Assembly (NCBI RefSeq): GCF_026153515.1
Contig: NZ_CP110644.1
Span: forward strand, 3,005,501-3,069,500
Direction: 5' to 3'
DNA: 64,000 nucleotides
Origin: Pseudomonas sp. KU26590
GTDB taxonomy: Bacteria > Pseudomonadota > Gammaproteobacteria > Pseudomonadales > Pseudomonadaceae
Positions 1 to 9,375 of this stretch are shown in pieces. How positions within the stretch are numbered: position 1 is the stretch's first letter; every line of letters starts with the position of its first letter. The notes under the pieces were generated by a model, which ran no database searches, had not been told where the DNA came from, and saw only the letters and a program-made list of their open reading frames with translations. The translations under genes and the position numbers were made by a program.

Positions 1-8
1 TTGGACAT
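1..8 (-). CDS. Start of second ABC permease (PotC-like), cut by window edge
   Basis: The first three codons on the minus strand read ATG TCC AA., six bases after the stop of the upstream permease and preceded by GGGGAA at a good ribosome-binding distance. In PotABC-type operons a second inner-membrane permease usually follows here. Only the start is visible, so the identity is inferred from operon order. Confidence 0.4.
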
Positions 9-11
9 CGC

Positions 12-875
12 TCATTCCCCCAGGGATTTTTTATAGCGGCCTTCGACCAGCCGGTTCCACGACAGCATGACCAACAGGTTGATCAGCAGCAGCGCCACGG
101 CAATCGCCGCGCCCATGGGCCAGTTGAGTTCCGAGAGGTATTGGTCGTAGACGACGGTGGCGACCATTTTCAGCCGCCTCCCGCCGAGCAGTCCGGGGAT
201 GGCAAACGAGCTGGCGGACAGGCCGAAGACGATCAAGGTCCCCGACAGCACGCCGGGCATTACCTGGGGAAGCACCACCATCCTCATCACCTGTGCCTGT
301 GTGGCACCGAGGGACAGCGCGGCCTGTTCGGCGGAGGCGTCGAGTTTCTGCAGCGAGGTCCACACCGGGATGATCATGAACGGCAGCATCACGTGGACCA
401 GCGCCAGAATCACCGCGAACGGCGTGTAGAGCATCTTGATCGGGCGACCGCCGAGGGCCTGGATGGCTTGATTGATCAAACCGTCGGCGCCGAGCAACAG
501 GCTCCAGCCAAACGCTCGCACCACCACCGAAATCAGCAGCGGCGTCAGGATCAGGATCAGGAAAATCGAGCGCCACGGGGTGCCCATGCGGCTGAGGATG
601 TAGGCTTCGGGGACGCCGATCACCACGCACAGCAGGGTCACCAGTGCGCTGATCCAGAAGGTGCGCAGGAATATCTCGTAGAAGTACGAATCGGTGAGCA
701 GGTTGGCGTACTGCGCCAGGGTCCATTCACTGCCCTTGACCCCGACCTCGTAGTCGAACACGTTGAACGACAGCACCAGCGTCAGCAGCAATGGCAGCAC
801 CAGCAGGCCGAAAAACAGCGCCAGGGCCGGGGCCGACAGCAGATACCCGCGCCCGGTGTCGCGCAGCACACTCAT
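12..875 (-). CDS. ABC transporter permease, PotB-like (polyamine/opine/amino-acid type)
   Basis: Inner-membrane permease of 287 residues for an uptake ABC transporter of the spermidine/putrescine (PotB, COG1176) class. An N-terminal hydrophobic helix (LALFFGLLVLPLLLTLVLS) follows a short basic start. The cytoplasmic EAA-like loop is seen as EQAALSLGAT, about two thirds along, where the ATPase docks. I chose the ATG at 875 because it overlaps the ATPase stop by 4 bases (ATGA); an upstream extension in the open frame would lie inside the ATPase gene. The substrate cannot be told from the sequence; polyamines, small amino acids or phosphonates are all possible for this family. The next permease seems to start at base 8. 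Confidence 0.88.
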   Translation of the reverse strand: MSVLRDTGRGYLLSAPALALFFGLLVLPLLLTLVLSFNVFDYEVGVKGSEWTLAQYANLLTDSYFYEIFLRTFWISALVTLLCVVIGVPEAYILSRMGTPWRSIFLILILTPLLISVVVRAFGWSLLLGADGLINQAIQALGGRPIKMLYTPFAVILALVHVMLPFMIIPVWTSLQKLDASAEQAALSLGATQAQVMRMVVLPQVMPGVLSGTLIVFGLSASSFAIPGLLGGRRLKMVATVVYDQYLSELNWPMGAAIAVALLLINLLVMLSWNRLVEGRYKKSLGE

Positions 876-1900
876 GCCGGCACCTCGTCGACGCTCAATA
901 CCCGCAGCAGATCCGACGGCCAGTCCAGCCCCACCGCGAAGCCTTCGTTCATCGGCGCGTCGCCATCGTTGCGGCGCACCACGGTGATTTCGCCGATGGG
1001 CGTTTCGATGCGATACAGCCACTGGCTGCCGAGGAAGTAGCGCATCACCACGCGCCCTTGCAGACGCCCGCTCCCCGCAGGCACCAAGTCAATTTTCTCC
1101 GGGCGCAGGCTCAGCACCAGCTCGCCGTCGCCGGGCTCATGGCGCACCTGGGCCGCGCCGCTGGCATCGCGATCGCCGCGCAGCAGGTTGGCCTTGCCGA
1201 CGAAGCCGGAGATGAAACGGGTACGGGGGTGTTCGTAAAGGTTGTAGGGCTCGTCGATCTGGGTGATGCGCCCGGCCTGCATGACCACGACGCGGTCGCT
1301 GATGGACAGCGCTTCGGCCTGGTCGTGGGTGACCATCAGGGTGGTGATGCCGACTTCGCGCTGGATGCGGCGGATTTCAAACTGCATCTCTTCGCGCAAG
1401 TTGGCGTCGAGGTTGGACAGCGGCTCGTCCAGCAGCAATACCGGCGGCTCGATCACCAGCGCCCGGGCCAGGGCCACGCGCTGACGCTGGCCGCCGGACA
1501 GCTCGCGCGGATAACGCTCGGCATGGGGCGTGAGGCGCACCAGTTCCAGCACCCGGGAGACGCGGCGCTCGATGTCATGGGCGGAGACTTTGCGCATCTT
1601 CAGGCCGAAGGCGACGTTGTCGCGCACGGTCATGTGCGGGAACAGCGCGTAGGACTGGAACACCACACCGAGGCCGCGACTGGCCGGCTTGGCGTGGGTG
1701 ATGTCGCGGCCGTCCAGCAGGATGCGGCCGGCGCTGACATCAACGAAGCCGGCGATCATTTGCAGGGTGGTGGTTTTGCCGCAGCCGGAGGGGCCGAGTA
1801 GGGAAACGAATTCGCCTTGCTCCACCGAAAGGTCAGTGGCCACCACGGCATCAATGGGGCCGTAGCGTTTGCACAGTGCCTGGAGTTGAAGAAAAGCCAT
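872..1900 (-). CDS. ABC transporter ATP-binding protein, PotA-like
   Basis: ATPase subunit of 342 residues that powers the adjacent permeases. Visible motifs are Walker A GPSGCGKT (residues 36-43), Q-loop Gln82 (VFQSYALFP), signature LSGGQ (134-138), Walker B LLLDEP (155-160) and switch His192 (THDQAEA). A TOBE-like C-terminal domain follows (LSLRPEKI). It belongs to the PotA/CysA class by length and layout. Start at 1900 is chosen because AGGTGGA lies about 9 bases upstream; an in-frame ATG 27 bases earlier lacks such a site. It is the first gene of the leftward operon and diverges from the IclR gene. No periplasmic binding protein is in the window; it may lie past the left edge. Confidence 0.93.
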   Translation of the reverse strand: MAFLQLQALCKRYGPIDAVVATDLSVEQGEFVSLLGPSGCGKTTTLQMIAGFVDVSAGRILLDGRDITHAKPASRGLGVVFQSYALFPHMTVRDNVAFGLKMRKVSAHDIERRVSRVLELVRLTPHAERYPRELSGGQRQRVALARALVIEPPVLLLDEPLSNLDANLREEMQFEIRRIQREVGITTLMVTHDQAEALSISDRVVVMQAGRITQIDEPYNLYEHPRTRFISGFVGKANLLRGDRDASGAAQVRHEPGDGELVLSLRPEKIDLVPAGSGRLQGRVVMRYFLGSQWLYRIETPIGEITVVRRNDGDAPMNEGFAVGLDWPSDLLRVLSVDEVPA

Positions 1901-2043
1901 GGCTGCGTTCCACCTTTTTTCGTGCACACCGAAGGCGTGCGTTTTTTATGGGCAGATGCGAAAAGAAGTGTTGCGTGTGGCCGTGGACGCTGGCGCTCGA
2001 TCAATGTCGGCTGCCGCTGTTATTCAAATCGCCCTGTGGACTG

Positions 2044-2065
2044 ATCCTAGGCCCAAGACTAGGAT
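2044..2065. promoter_or_regulatory. Perfect 7-bp dyad, candidate operator in divergent promoter
   Basis: The 246-base gap between the ABC operon and the IclR gene holds ATCCTAG, 8 bases, CTAGGAT, an exact inverted repeat. Divergent IclR regulators commonly bind dyads in such gaps and control both sides. The binding assignment is an inference; only the symmetry is seen. Confidence 0.4.
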
Positions 2066-2146
2066 GCGCTCAACGAGCAATTTCATTGAGTGAGTAGTTT
2101 TTTCAGATTCATTCATTCAGCGAAAAGAAACGGGGGCTGATGCTAA

Positions 2147-2983
2147 ATGGATTCCACTGAGCGGAAGACCGACGAGAAAGAAACGGGCGTTGGCGCAGTC
2201 TCTCGCCTGTTTGCAGTGCTGCGGGCGCTGGGCAATTGTCCGGACGGCAGCGAGCGGGTCACGCAACTGGCGCAGCAGGTCGGCCTGTCGCAGCCGACCA
2301 CCCACCGTTTGCTGCGCAGCCTGATGGATGAGGGCATGGTCGAGCAGGATGTGCGCAGCAAACGCTATCGACTGAGCCTGGAATTCTTTGCCCTGGCGGC
2401 GCGCGCCGGGCAGTCCGGCAACCTGCGCGACGTGGTGCGGCCGAGCTTGCTGAGGTTGTCGGCCTCGTTGGGGGACTCGCTGTTTCTGCTCGCCCGCAGT
2501 GGTTTCGATGCGGTGTGCCTGGACCGCAGCGAAGGGCCGTACCCGATCCGCACCTTCACCGGCGATATCGGCGGCCGCGTGGCGCTGGGCGTGGGGCAGG
2601 GCAGTCTGGCCATTCTGGCGTTCCTGCCGGAAGAAGAGCGCGAGACGGTGATACGTTACAACCTGCCGCGCCTGCGGGATTTCCACCTCTACGACGAAGT
2701 GATGCTGCGCTCGGAAATCGACACGGTACGGCGTACCGGCTATGCCGCGCGCAATACCGGCGTGCTGGAGGGCATGGCCGGCCTTGCCGTGCCGATTCTC
2801 GACCGTGATGGCCGGGCGGTGGCGGCGTTGAGCGTGGCCACCATCAGCGACCGCCTCAGTGCAGACCGCATGCCCACGGTGGTGGACATGCTCAAGCGTG
2901 AAGCGACGGCGATCAGCCAGAAGATCAACCCGTTCGATCCGGTGTTGCGTCGTCCCTCCCAGGTGTTCGGCCAGCGGGAATGA
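2147..2983 (+). CDS. IclR-family transcriptional regulator
   Basis: Regulator of 278 residues. The N-terminal winged helix (about residues 15-75) contains VTQLAQQVGLSQPTTHRLLR, a typical IclR recognition helix. The rest is the effector-binding domain with the family pattern GFDAVCLDRSEGPYPIRTFT, then GVGQGSLAILAF, and near the end GLAVPILDRDGRAVAALSV. It is divergent from the PotAB-like transporter and probably controls it in response to a small molecule, perhaps the transported substrate. No other local target is apparent. Confidence 0.92.
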   Translation: MDSTERKTDEKETGVGAVSRLFAVLRALGNCPDGSERVTQLAQQVGLSQPTTHRLLRSLMDEGMVEQDVRSKRYRLSLEFFALAARAGQSGNLRDVVRPSLLRLSASLGDSLFLLARSGFDAVCLDRSEGPYPIRTFTGDIGGRVALGVGQGSLAILAFLPEEERETVIRYNLPRLRDFHLYDEVMLRSEIDTVRRTGYAARNTGVLEGMAGLAVPILDRDGRAVAALSVATISDRLSADRMPTVVDMLKREATAISQKINPFDPVLRRPSQVFGQRE

Positions 2984-3249
2984 TTGCCGCCTCCTGCACA
3001 TTCATCTGAATGACGTTCAGCACGTTTTGACAACCGTTTGATTGGGCTGCAGGCCTTGTAGTTCGCGCTTCTCAGCCGTTCGTCGGATCTGCCGGGCCGA
3101 CCTTCAAGATCCCCTGCGCGGGGTCGAATCACTCTGTGTAGGCGCCTCGTTTTCAGACCGTTCCGACGCGATGGCACAGGGATGTGGCAAGCCGCAAAAA
3201 ACTCCGGGTGATCCTCGGAGCAGGTTGTCCCCCCTTTTGAGATCCTCGT

Positions 3250-4869
3250 ATGTCGAAATCCCTGAGATTGCAGATTCTCGCGCTGCTCAGCGGCAGCCTT
3301 GTGCTGGTCGTGCTGATTGCCCTTGCGTGTTTCCAGTTCCTGTCCATCAACGTACACGCCTATCGCGGCCTGCTTGAAGGACCCTTGCACGCCTCGCAAC
3401 TGGTTGATCAGGCCAACCTGCAATTCAAGGTCCAGGTGCAGGAGTGGAAAAACGTGCTGTTGCGCGGCAAGCTGCCGGCGGATCGCGATAAATTCTGGGG
3501 GCAGTTCGAAGACCAGGAACGTCAGGTGCAGGACACCCTCGGCAGCTTGAGTGCAATGGAAGGGCTGGATCCGACCACCAAAACCCAGGTCGATTCGCTG
3601 CGCAACGAGCACCGCACCCTCGGTGTCGCGTACCGCAAAGGCCGTGACGCTTACATCGCCGCTGGCGGTGATCCGGTGGCCGGTGACATGGCTGTCAAAG
3701 GCGTCGACCGTGCCGCCAGCGAGCAAATGACCGGCCTGGTGGTTGGCCTGCGCAAACAGAGCGACCAGCAGTCGAAAATCCTCAGCAGCACCGCCGACCG
3801 GACCATCCTCATCGGCACGCTGGTCATGCTCGCGTCGGCGTTGCTAGTCGGCGTGCTCACCCTGTGGGTGGTCAACCGCAACATCGTCGGCCCGATCCGC
3901 ATGTTGATCGAATACGTCGCGCAACTGAGTCAGGGCAAGTTTAGCGACCGCGTCAGCATCACCCGTCAGGATGAGCTGGGGCGTCTGGCGGTTGCCGCCA
4001 ATACCCTGCGGGATTTTCTCGCTGACACCTTCACCCGCCTCAAGCGCAGCACCACCGACCTGGACAGTGCCGGCGGCGAGCTGAAGGCGATTGCCGCGCT
4101 GATGGCCCAGGGCACTCACGAGCAGTTCGAGCGCACCGACCAGGTGGCGACGGCGATGACCGAAATGTCCGCCACCGCCCAGGAAGTCGCGCGCCATGCG
4201 GCTCAGGCAGCCCAGGCCGCTGATGAAGCGGATCGCAGTTCCCAGGAAGGCAGCAAGGTGATGGGCGCGACCATCACCGCTATCACCCAGATGCGCACCG
4301 AGATCAGCAACACCGCTGACGTCATTCGCCGTCTGGAAACCGACAGCGGGCGGATCGGCAAGGTGCTGGAAGTGATTCGCGGCATCGCCGAGCAGACCAA
4401 CCTGCTGGCGCTGAACGCGGCCATCGAAGCGGCCCGTGCCGGCGATGCCGGGCGTGGCTTTGCGGTGGTCGCCGATGAAGTGCGCACGCTGGCCCAGCGC
4501 ACGGCGGCCTCGACGGCGGAAATCAACCAGATCATCAATTCGGTGCAGACCGGCGCCGTGGATGCTGCGCTGGCGATTGAAAGCGGCCAGGCCAGGAGCC
4601 AGGAAAGCGTCGATCAGGTGGCGCTGGCGGGTTCCTCGCTGGAACGCATTACCACGGCCGTCGAAGCCATCCGCGACATGAACCGTCAGATCGCTACGGC
4701 TGCCGAAGAGCAGACGTCCGTGGCAGAAGACATCTCCCGCAACCTGACGGAAATCACCGCCATCGCCACCACCAACCAGGACAACGTCCAGCGCACCCAG
4801 ACCGCGAGTCAGGATCTGAGTGTGTTGTCGGCGGGCTTGAATGACGTGATTTCGCGGTTGAGTGCGTAG
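3250..4869 (+). CDS. Methyl-accepting chemotaxis protein
   Basis: Transmembrane chemoreceptor of 539 residues. TM1 is about residues 8-30, the periplasmic ligand-binding domain about 31-183 (helical, resembling a four-helix bundle, with [17 protein letters not shown]), TM2 about 185-208, then HAMP (about 208-262) and a cytoplasmic signalling domain. The conserved hairpin tip is [20 protein letters not shown] followed by [12 protein letters not shown]. No C-terminal CheR/CheB pentapeptide is seen; it ends DVISRLSA. The ligand is not predictable. It stands alone between the IclR gene and a REP cluster, with no strong ribosome-binding site at the ATG (only GAG). Confidence 0.95.
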   Translation: MSKSLRLQILALLSGSLVLVVLIALACFQFLSINVHAYRGLLEGPLHASQLVDQANLQFKVQVQEWKNVLLRGKLPADRDKFWGQFEDQERQVQDTLGSLSAMEGLDPTTKTQVDSLRNEHRTLGVAYRKGRDAYIAAGGDPVAGDMAVKGVDRAASEQMTGLVVGLRKQSDQQSKILSSTADRTILIGTLVMLASALLVGVLTLWVVNRNIVGPIRMLIEYVAQLSQGKFSDRVSITRQDELGRLAVAANTLRDFLADTFTRLKRSTTDLDSAGGELKAIAALMAQGTHEQFERTDQVATAMTEMSATAQEVARHAAQAAQAADEADRSSQEGSKVMGATITAITQMRTEISNTADVIRRLETDSGRIGKVLEVIRGIAEQTNLLALNAAIEAARAGDAGRGFAVVADEVRTLAQRTAASTAEINQIINSVQTGAVDAALAIESGQARSQESVDQVALAGSSLERITTAVEAIRDMNRQIATAAEEQTSVAEDISRNLTEITAIATTNQDNVQRTQTASQDLSVLSAGLNDVISRLSA

Positions 4870-4885
4870 AACTCGTATGTTCATG

Positions 4886-5181
4886 CCGGCCTCTTCCCGG
4901 CTAAAGCCGGTCCCACTAATCGAACGCGATCCAATAGTGGGACCGGCTTTAGCCGGGAAGGCGTCGGCAGTCACACCGCAAAATTGATTGCTGGCGAACG
5001 CGGTGGGTCGTTTCTGAATGTGTCGACTGACACAACGCCTTCGCCAGCAAGCCGGCTCCTGCAGGGGGGCGCGTTGTGCCTTCCTAGGTGGGACCGGCTT
5101 TAGCCGGGAAGGCGTCGGGTGTGACACCGCGAGACTGATGGCGCACAAACGGGCCCATTCCCGGCTAAATCCGATCCCACG
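4886..5181. repeat. REP cluster with two REP families
   Basis: The 333-base gap after the chemoreceptor gene holds at least five REP elements in alternating orientation. Four are of the type GACCGGCTTTAGCCGGGA (4893-4916 minus, 4935-4962 plus, 5086-5114 plus, 5156-5180 minus). One at 5041-5066 is a different type with core GCCAGCAAGCCGGCTCCTGC. The first pair forms an inverted REP doublet. No gene is apparent in the gap. Confidence 0.9.
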
Positions 5182-5202
5182 AAAACAACGCCTGCAGCGC
5201 GA

Positions 5203-6141
5203 TCATCCTTGGCGAAACACCAGCGCCTTGAGCCCGCCTTCTGCCTCGGCATCGGCAAATTCCGGCGGGTTTTCGAGGCGCTGTTCAAACCGCAACCCCG
5301 GCGCTTCGCGGGTCACGCCTTCGATGAGGAAGTCCGCGCCCAGCAGCGGGTCGTTCATGCAGGCCAGCACCGTGCCCTGCGGGGTCAACAGGTCCGGCAA
5401 CTGGCGCAGCACCCGCTGATAATCCTTGGTCAGCAAAAAACTGCCTTTCTGAAACGACGGCGGGTCGATGATCACCAAGTCATACGGGCCGGTGCTTTTC
5501 ACCTTGCCCCACGATTTGAACAGCTCGTGGCCCAGAAAAGTGACCTTGCTCAGGTCATGGCCATTGAGACGGTGGTTGTCACGACCGCGACTCAACGCCG
5601 CCCGGGACATGTCCAGATTGACCACAAAATCCGCGCCACCCTCGATTGCCGCCACTGAGAACCCGCAAGTGTAAGCAAACAAGTTCAGCACCCGCTTGCC
5701 CGCCGCATGGGCCCGCACCCAGTCGCGACCGTAGCGCATGTCGAGGAACAGCCCGGTGTTCTGTTTTTTGCCGAAATCCAACCGATAGCGCAGGCCGCCC
5801 TCGGTCAGGGTCCATTCCTCCGGCATCTCGCCCAGCAGCGCCTCGGTATGGCTGTCCGGCAGATAGCGGTGCTGCAACAACAGCGTATGGGCACGGGATT
5901 GCTGCCACACCGGTGACTCGATGAGGGTGAACAACCGCTGCTTCAGCGATTCCAGCTCATCGGCGGCAGGTTCCTTGAACAGCGACACCAGTACCACGCC
6001 CTGCATCCAGTCGACGGTCAGCTGTTCCAGGCCCAGCCAGCGTCGGCCACGGCCGTGAAACAGGCGGCGGGTCTCTGCCGGGGCGTCGGCAAGGGCGGTC
6101 TGAAGGTGGGAGTCGAGCAGGTCGAGGGCGTCGGCATTCAT
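5203..6141 (-). CDS. Class I SAM-dependent methyltransferase, RlmI-like
   Basis: Probable RNA methyltransferase of 312 residues in the COG1092 group. The SAM-binding motif I is VLNLFAYTCGFSVAAIEGGA, followed by NLDMSRAAL. The active-site motif is DPPSF, and the family signature NTGLFLDMR is also present. Compared with E. coli RlmI (about 396 residues) it lacks the N-terminal PUA domain and starts with an unrelated stretch of about 130 residues. The rRNA position modified, if any, cannot be told. The gene ends close to a REP cluster and is divergent from the acetyltransferase gene. Confidence 0.85.
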   Translation of the reverse strand: MNADALDLLDSHLQTALADAPAETRRLFHGRGRRWLGLEQLTVDWMQGVVLVSLFKEPAADELESLKQRLFTLIESPVWQQSRAHTLLLQHRYLPDSHTEALLGEMPEEWTLTEGGLRYRLDFGKKQNTGLFLDMRYGRDWVRAHAAGKRVLNLFAYTCGFSVAAIEGGADFVVNLDMSRAALSRGRDNHRLNGHDLSKVTFLGHELFKSWGKVKSTGPYDLVIIDPPSFQKGSFLLTKDYQRVLRQLPDLLTPQGTVLACMNDPLLGADFLIEGVTREAPGLRFEQRLENPPEFADAEAEGGLKALVFRQG

Positions 6142-6320
6142 CGGTGGGCGGCAGGTCGGCAGTGGGAAGGGGCGGCATTCTAGACCAATCGCGGCGCCAG
6201 CACTCGTCGCCCCTGCATCCGCCGCGAAGCCTCGGTATACGCCACAACCGGGTTGGACAGGCCCACCGCTTCACGGGCAAGCTTTGCTCCTCCGCGTTCT
6301 GATCTGGAAAAGGAAATGCC

Positions 6321-6854
6321 ATGGCCGACGAATTGATCCTGCGCGATGCTCGCGAGTCCGATATGCCCGCCGTGCAGGCGATCTATGCCCATCATGTGAT
6401 CCACGGCACCGCCAGTTTCGAGCTGGAGCCCCCGACCGTGGAGCAAATGCTGCAGCGCCGCGCCGACATCTGTGCCAACGGCTTGCCTTATCTGGTCGCC
6501 GAGCGCGACGGTGAAGTGGTTGGCTACGGTTACGCCACTTTGTACCGGCCGCGCCCGGCCTATCGCTTCACCGTGGAAGACTCGGTTTACGTGCGCGAGG
6601 GCATGGCCGGGTTCGGCATTGGCCACGCGCTGCTGGCAGCGGTCATTCAGCACTGCACGGCATCCGGCCGGCGGCAGATGGTGGCGATCATTGGCAACAG
6701 CGAAAACACCACCTCCATCCGGCTGCACGCGCGACTGGGCTTTCGCCATGTCGGCGTGTTCGAGTCCGTCGGCTTCAAGCACGGTCGCTGGCTGGACACG
6801 GTGATCATGCAGCGCGGACTGGGGGAGGGCGCGAGCACCACCCCCGACCGTTGA
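6321..6854 (+). CDS. GNAT acetyltransferase, PITA / methionine-sulfoximine acetyltransferase-like
   Basis: Cytoplasmic acetyl-CoA-dependent N-acetyltransferase of 177 residues. It shows the layout of the Pseudomonas PITA/MddA group: AIYAHHVIHGTASFE near the N-terminus, the acetyl-CoA loop REGMAGFGIGHALL, and NSENTTSIRLHARLGF near the C-terminus. Characterised relatives acetylate methionine sulfoximine, methionine sulfone or, weakly, phosphinothricin. Start has AAAGGAAA 8 bases upstream. It converges on the MFS gene with only 9 bases between the stops. Confidence 0.85.
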   Translation: MADELILRDARESDMPAVQAIYAHHVIHGTASFELEPPTVEQMLQRRADICANGLPYLVAERDGEVVGYGYATLYRPRPAYRFTVEDSVYVREGMAGFGIGHALLAAVIQHCTASGRRQMVAIIGNSENTTSIRLHARLGFRHVGVFESVGFKHGRWLDTVIMQRGLGEGASTTPDR

Positions 6855-6863
6855 CCCGGCCGA

Positions 6864-8153
6864 TCAGGTAGCGGGCGCGCCCTCGGGTTGATCATGGGCC
6901 ACGGCTTCGCCGGTTTCAGGCACCGCCAGCCACAGCAGCACAAACGCCACCGCCGCAATCGCCGCCAACGTCAAGAACGCTGCGCTGTAGCCCGCCTCGC
7001 GCACGACAAGCCCGGCCAGACCGTTGCTCAGCGCCGCGCCCAGGCCGAACACTGTCGAGATCGCCCCCAGGCTGACATTGAACCGCCCTGTGCCGCGCGT
7101 CAGGTCCTTGACCACCAGCGGCAGCAGCGCGCCGAACGCCCCGGCGCCGATGCCGTCGAGCAATTGCACACCGACCAGCCAGTAAGGGTTGTCGGACATG
7201 ACATACAGCACGCCCCGCAGCGGCAGAAAAATGAAGCCCGCCAGCAATAAGGGTTTGCGCCCCCACACGTCGGCTTTGGCGCCCACCAGCCAGGCCACCG
7301 GGACCATCACCAGTTGTGCGGCGACGATGCAGGCGGAAGTCAGCGGCGTGGCGAGGTTGACGTCGATCTGCGAGAGCTTCTGACTCACCAGCGGCAGCAT
7401 CGCCGCATTGGCCAGGTGAAACAGCCCGCAGCAGATGGCGAACACCAGCAACGGTCGGTTGTGCAGCAATACCGCCCAGCCGCTGGGTTGGTCATCGCCT
7501 TGGTCATGGCTGGGGTCGAAGCCGCGCGCGACATCGTGGTCAATCGCCGAGGCATCGACAAATGCCACCGCGACAATGCTCGCCAGCGCCATGAACGCCA
7601 TCAGGTAAAACACCGCAATCGGCCCGAATATCCATGAAAAGATGCCCGCCAGCAGGGCTGCGCAGGCGTTACCGGCGTGGTTCCAGGTTTCGTTGCGCCC
7701 GGTCCGGCGGGTAAACGCCTTCGGCCCGGTGATGCCCAGGGAGATGGCCGCGATGGCGGGGGCGAACACGGAGCCGGCAATGGCGCTGATGCTCTGGGTG
7801 ATCGCCACCCAGGTGAACGAGTGAATGAACGGCAGCACCAGACACCCGGCGGTCACCAGTAATGCTGCCACGATGACCACCAGGCGTTTGCTGCGGGTGC
7901 GGTCAATCAGCGCACCCGCAGGCGTTTGCGTGACCAGCGCGGCGATGCCGGCGAGGGTCATGACCAGCCCGATACTCGCCGGATCCCACTTATGAACGGC
8001 CAGTAAATAGATCGCCAGATAGGGCCCGAGGCCATCGCGCACGTCCGCCAGAAAGAAGTTCAGGCCGTCCAGGGAACGGTTGTTGCGCTGATCGGATGGT
8101 TTGCTCAAGGTCGGCCTCACTGTGGCGATGCGCAAGCGAAACGGTTGCGGCAT
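6864..8153 (-). CDS. MFS transporter
   Basis: Major facilitator superfamily permease of 429 residues with about 12 hydrophobic segments. The cytoplasmic loop motif appears as GALIDRTRSKR after TM2 and again as GAKADVWGRKP in the second half. Its closest recognisable class is drug/metabolite efflux. Start is uncertain: the ATG at 8153 and a GTG at 8120 are both possible and neither has a clear ribosome-binding site. Substrate unknown. Confidence 0.85.
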   Translation of the reverse strand: MPQPFRLRIATVRPTLSKPSDQRNNRSLDGLNFFLADVRDGLGPYLAIYLLAVHKWDPASIGLVMTLAGIAALVTQTPAGALIDRTRSKRLVVIVAALLVTAGCLVLPFIHSFTWVAITQSISAIAGSVFAPAIAAISLGITGPKAFTRRTGRNETWNHAGNACAALLAGIFSWIFGPIAVFYLMAFMALASIVAVAFVDASAIDHDVARGFDPSHDQGDDQPSGWAVLLHNRPLLVFAICCGLFHLANAAMLPLVSQKLSQIDVNLATPLTSACIVAAQLVMVPVAWLVGAKADVWGRKPLLLAGFIFLPLRGVLYVMSDNPYWLVGVQLLDGIGAGAFGALLPLVVKDLTRGTGRFNVSLGAISTVFGLGAALSNGLAGLVVREAGYSAAFLTLAAIAAVAFVLLWLAVPETGEAVAHDQPEGAPAT

Positions 8154-8355
8154 TGCTAAATGACCCGGCGCTTTGGCAATGGTTCTTCACGCTGGTTCTT
8201 CACCTTCGCTTTGCAGACTGTTGCGGCTGAAGTAACGGACTTTCTTGTTACGGCGTTTGAATCGAGACCGGCGCAGGCATAAGCTTCGCGCCATTGATAT
8301 CGCCGGACGTGTTGGCTCCGGCGATCTTCCGGATATACTTAGCTCAGGAACCGCC

Positions 8356-9330
8356 ATGTCCAGTCTGTTTCCCGCTGCCCGTCCACGCCGTCTGCGCAGC
8401 AACGAACACTTCCGCTCGCTGTTTCAGGAGAGCGAATTCACCCTGAACGATCTGGTGCTGCCGATCTTCGTCGAAGAAGAAATCGACGACTTCGTGCCGA
8501 TCAACAGCATGCCCGGCGTGCAGCGCATTCCCGAGTCCAAACTGGCCCAGGAAGTCGAGCGCTATGCCCGCGCCGGCATCAAGTCGGTCATGACCTTTGG
8601 CGTTTCCCATCATCTGGACGCCACCGGCAGCGACACTTGGCAGGAAAACGGCCTGGTCTCGCGGATCTCGCGCACCATCAAATCCGCCGTGCCGGAAATG
8701 ATCGTGATGTCCGACACCTGCTTCTGCGAGTACACCGACCACGGCCACTGCGGCGTGATGCACGGCGGCCGCGTCGACAACGACGCAACTATTGAAAACC
8801 TCGGCAAGCAGGCGGTGATGGCAGCGCGTGCCGGCGCTGACGTGATTGCCCCTTCGGCGGCGATGGACGGCCAAGTGAAGGCGATTCGCGCCGCCCTCGA
8901 CGCCGCCGGTTTCACCCAGACGCCGATTATGGCGTACTCAACCAAGTTCGCCTCGGCGCTGTACGGCCCGTTCCGCGAAGCCGGCGGTTCGGCCCTCAAG
9001 GGCGACCGCAAAAGCTACCAGATGAACCCGATGAACCGCCGCGAAGCCCTGCGCGAATCGCTGCTGGACGAAGCTGAAGGCGCCGATGCGCTGATGGTCA
9101 AGCCGGCCGGCGCTTACCTGGACATCATCCGCGACATCCGCGAAGCCTCGAACCTGCCACTGGCGGCGTATCAGGTCAGCGGCGAGTACGCCATGATCAA
9201 GTTCGGCGCCCAGGCCGGCGCGATCGATGAACACCGCGTCGTGCGCGAAACCCTCGGCGCGATCAAACGCGCGGGTGCTGATCTGATCTTCACTTACTTT
9301 GCGATGGACCTGGCCCTGAGCGGGATCTGA
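8356..9330 (+). CDS. hemB: Delta-aminolevulinic acid dehydratase (porphobilinogen synthase), Zn-type
   Basis: Condenses two 5-aminolevulinate molecules to porphobilinogen in haem synthesis. The 324-residue protein keeps both Schiff-base lysines, Lys197 (AYSTKF) and Lys249 (LMVKPAG). It also has the three zinc cysteines Cys122, Cys124 and Cys132 (DTCFCEY, HGHCG), as in E. coli HemB. The well-studied P. aeruginosa enzyme is Mg-dependent and lacks this cluster, so this may be a second paralogue. Start at 8356 is set by AGGA six bases upstream; the longer open frame has no such site. Likely monocistronic. Confidence 0.95.
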   Translation: MSSLFPAARPRRLRSNEHFRSLFQESEFTLNDLVLPIFVEEEIDDFVPINSMPGVQRIPESKLAQEVERYARAGIKSVMTFGVSHHLDATGSDTWQENGLVSRISRTIKSAVPEMIVMSDTCFCEYTDHGHCGVMHGGRVDNDATIENLGKQAVMAARAGADVIAPSAAMDGQVKAIRAALDAAGFTQTPIMAYSTKFASALYGPFREAGGSALKGDRKSYQMNPMNRREALRESLLDEAEGADALMVKPAGAYLDIIRDIREASNLPLAAYQVSGEYAMIKFGAQAGAIDEHRVVRETLGAIKRAGADLIFTYFAMDLALSGI

Positions 9331-9375
9331 TTTCCATGCGCAGAAGATGACGCTGGGGGCCGCGTGCTCCCGGCG

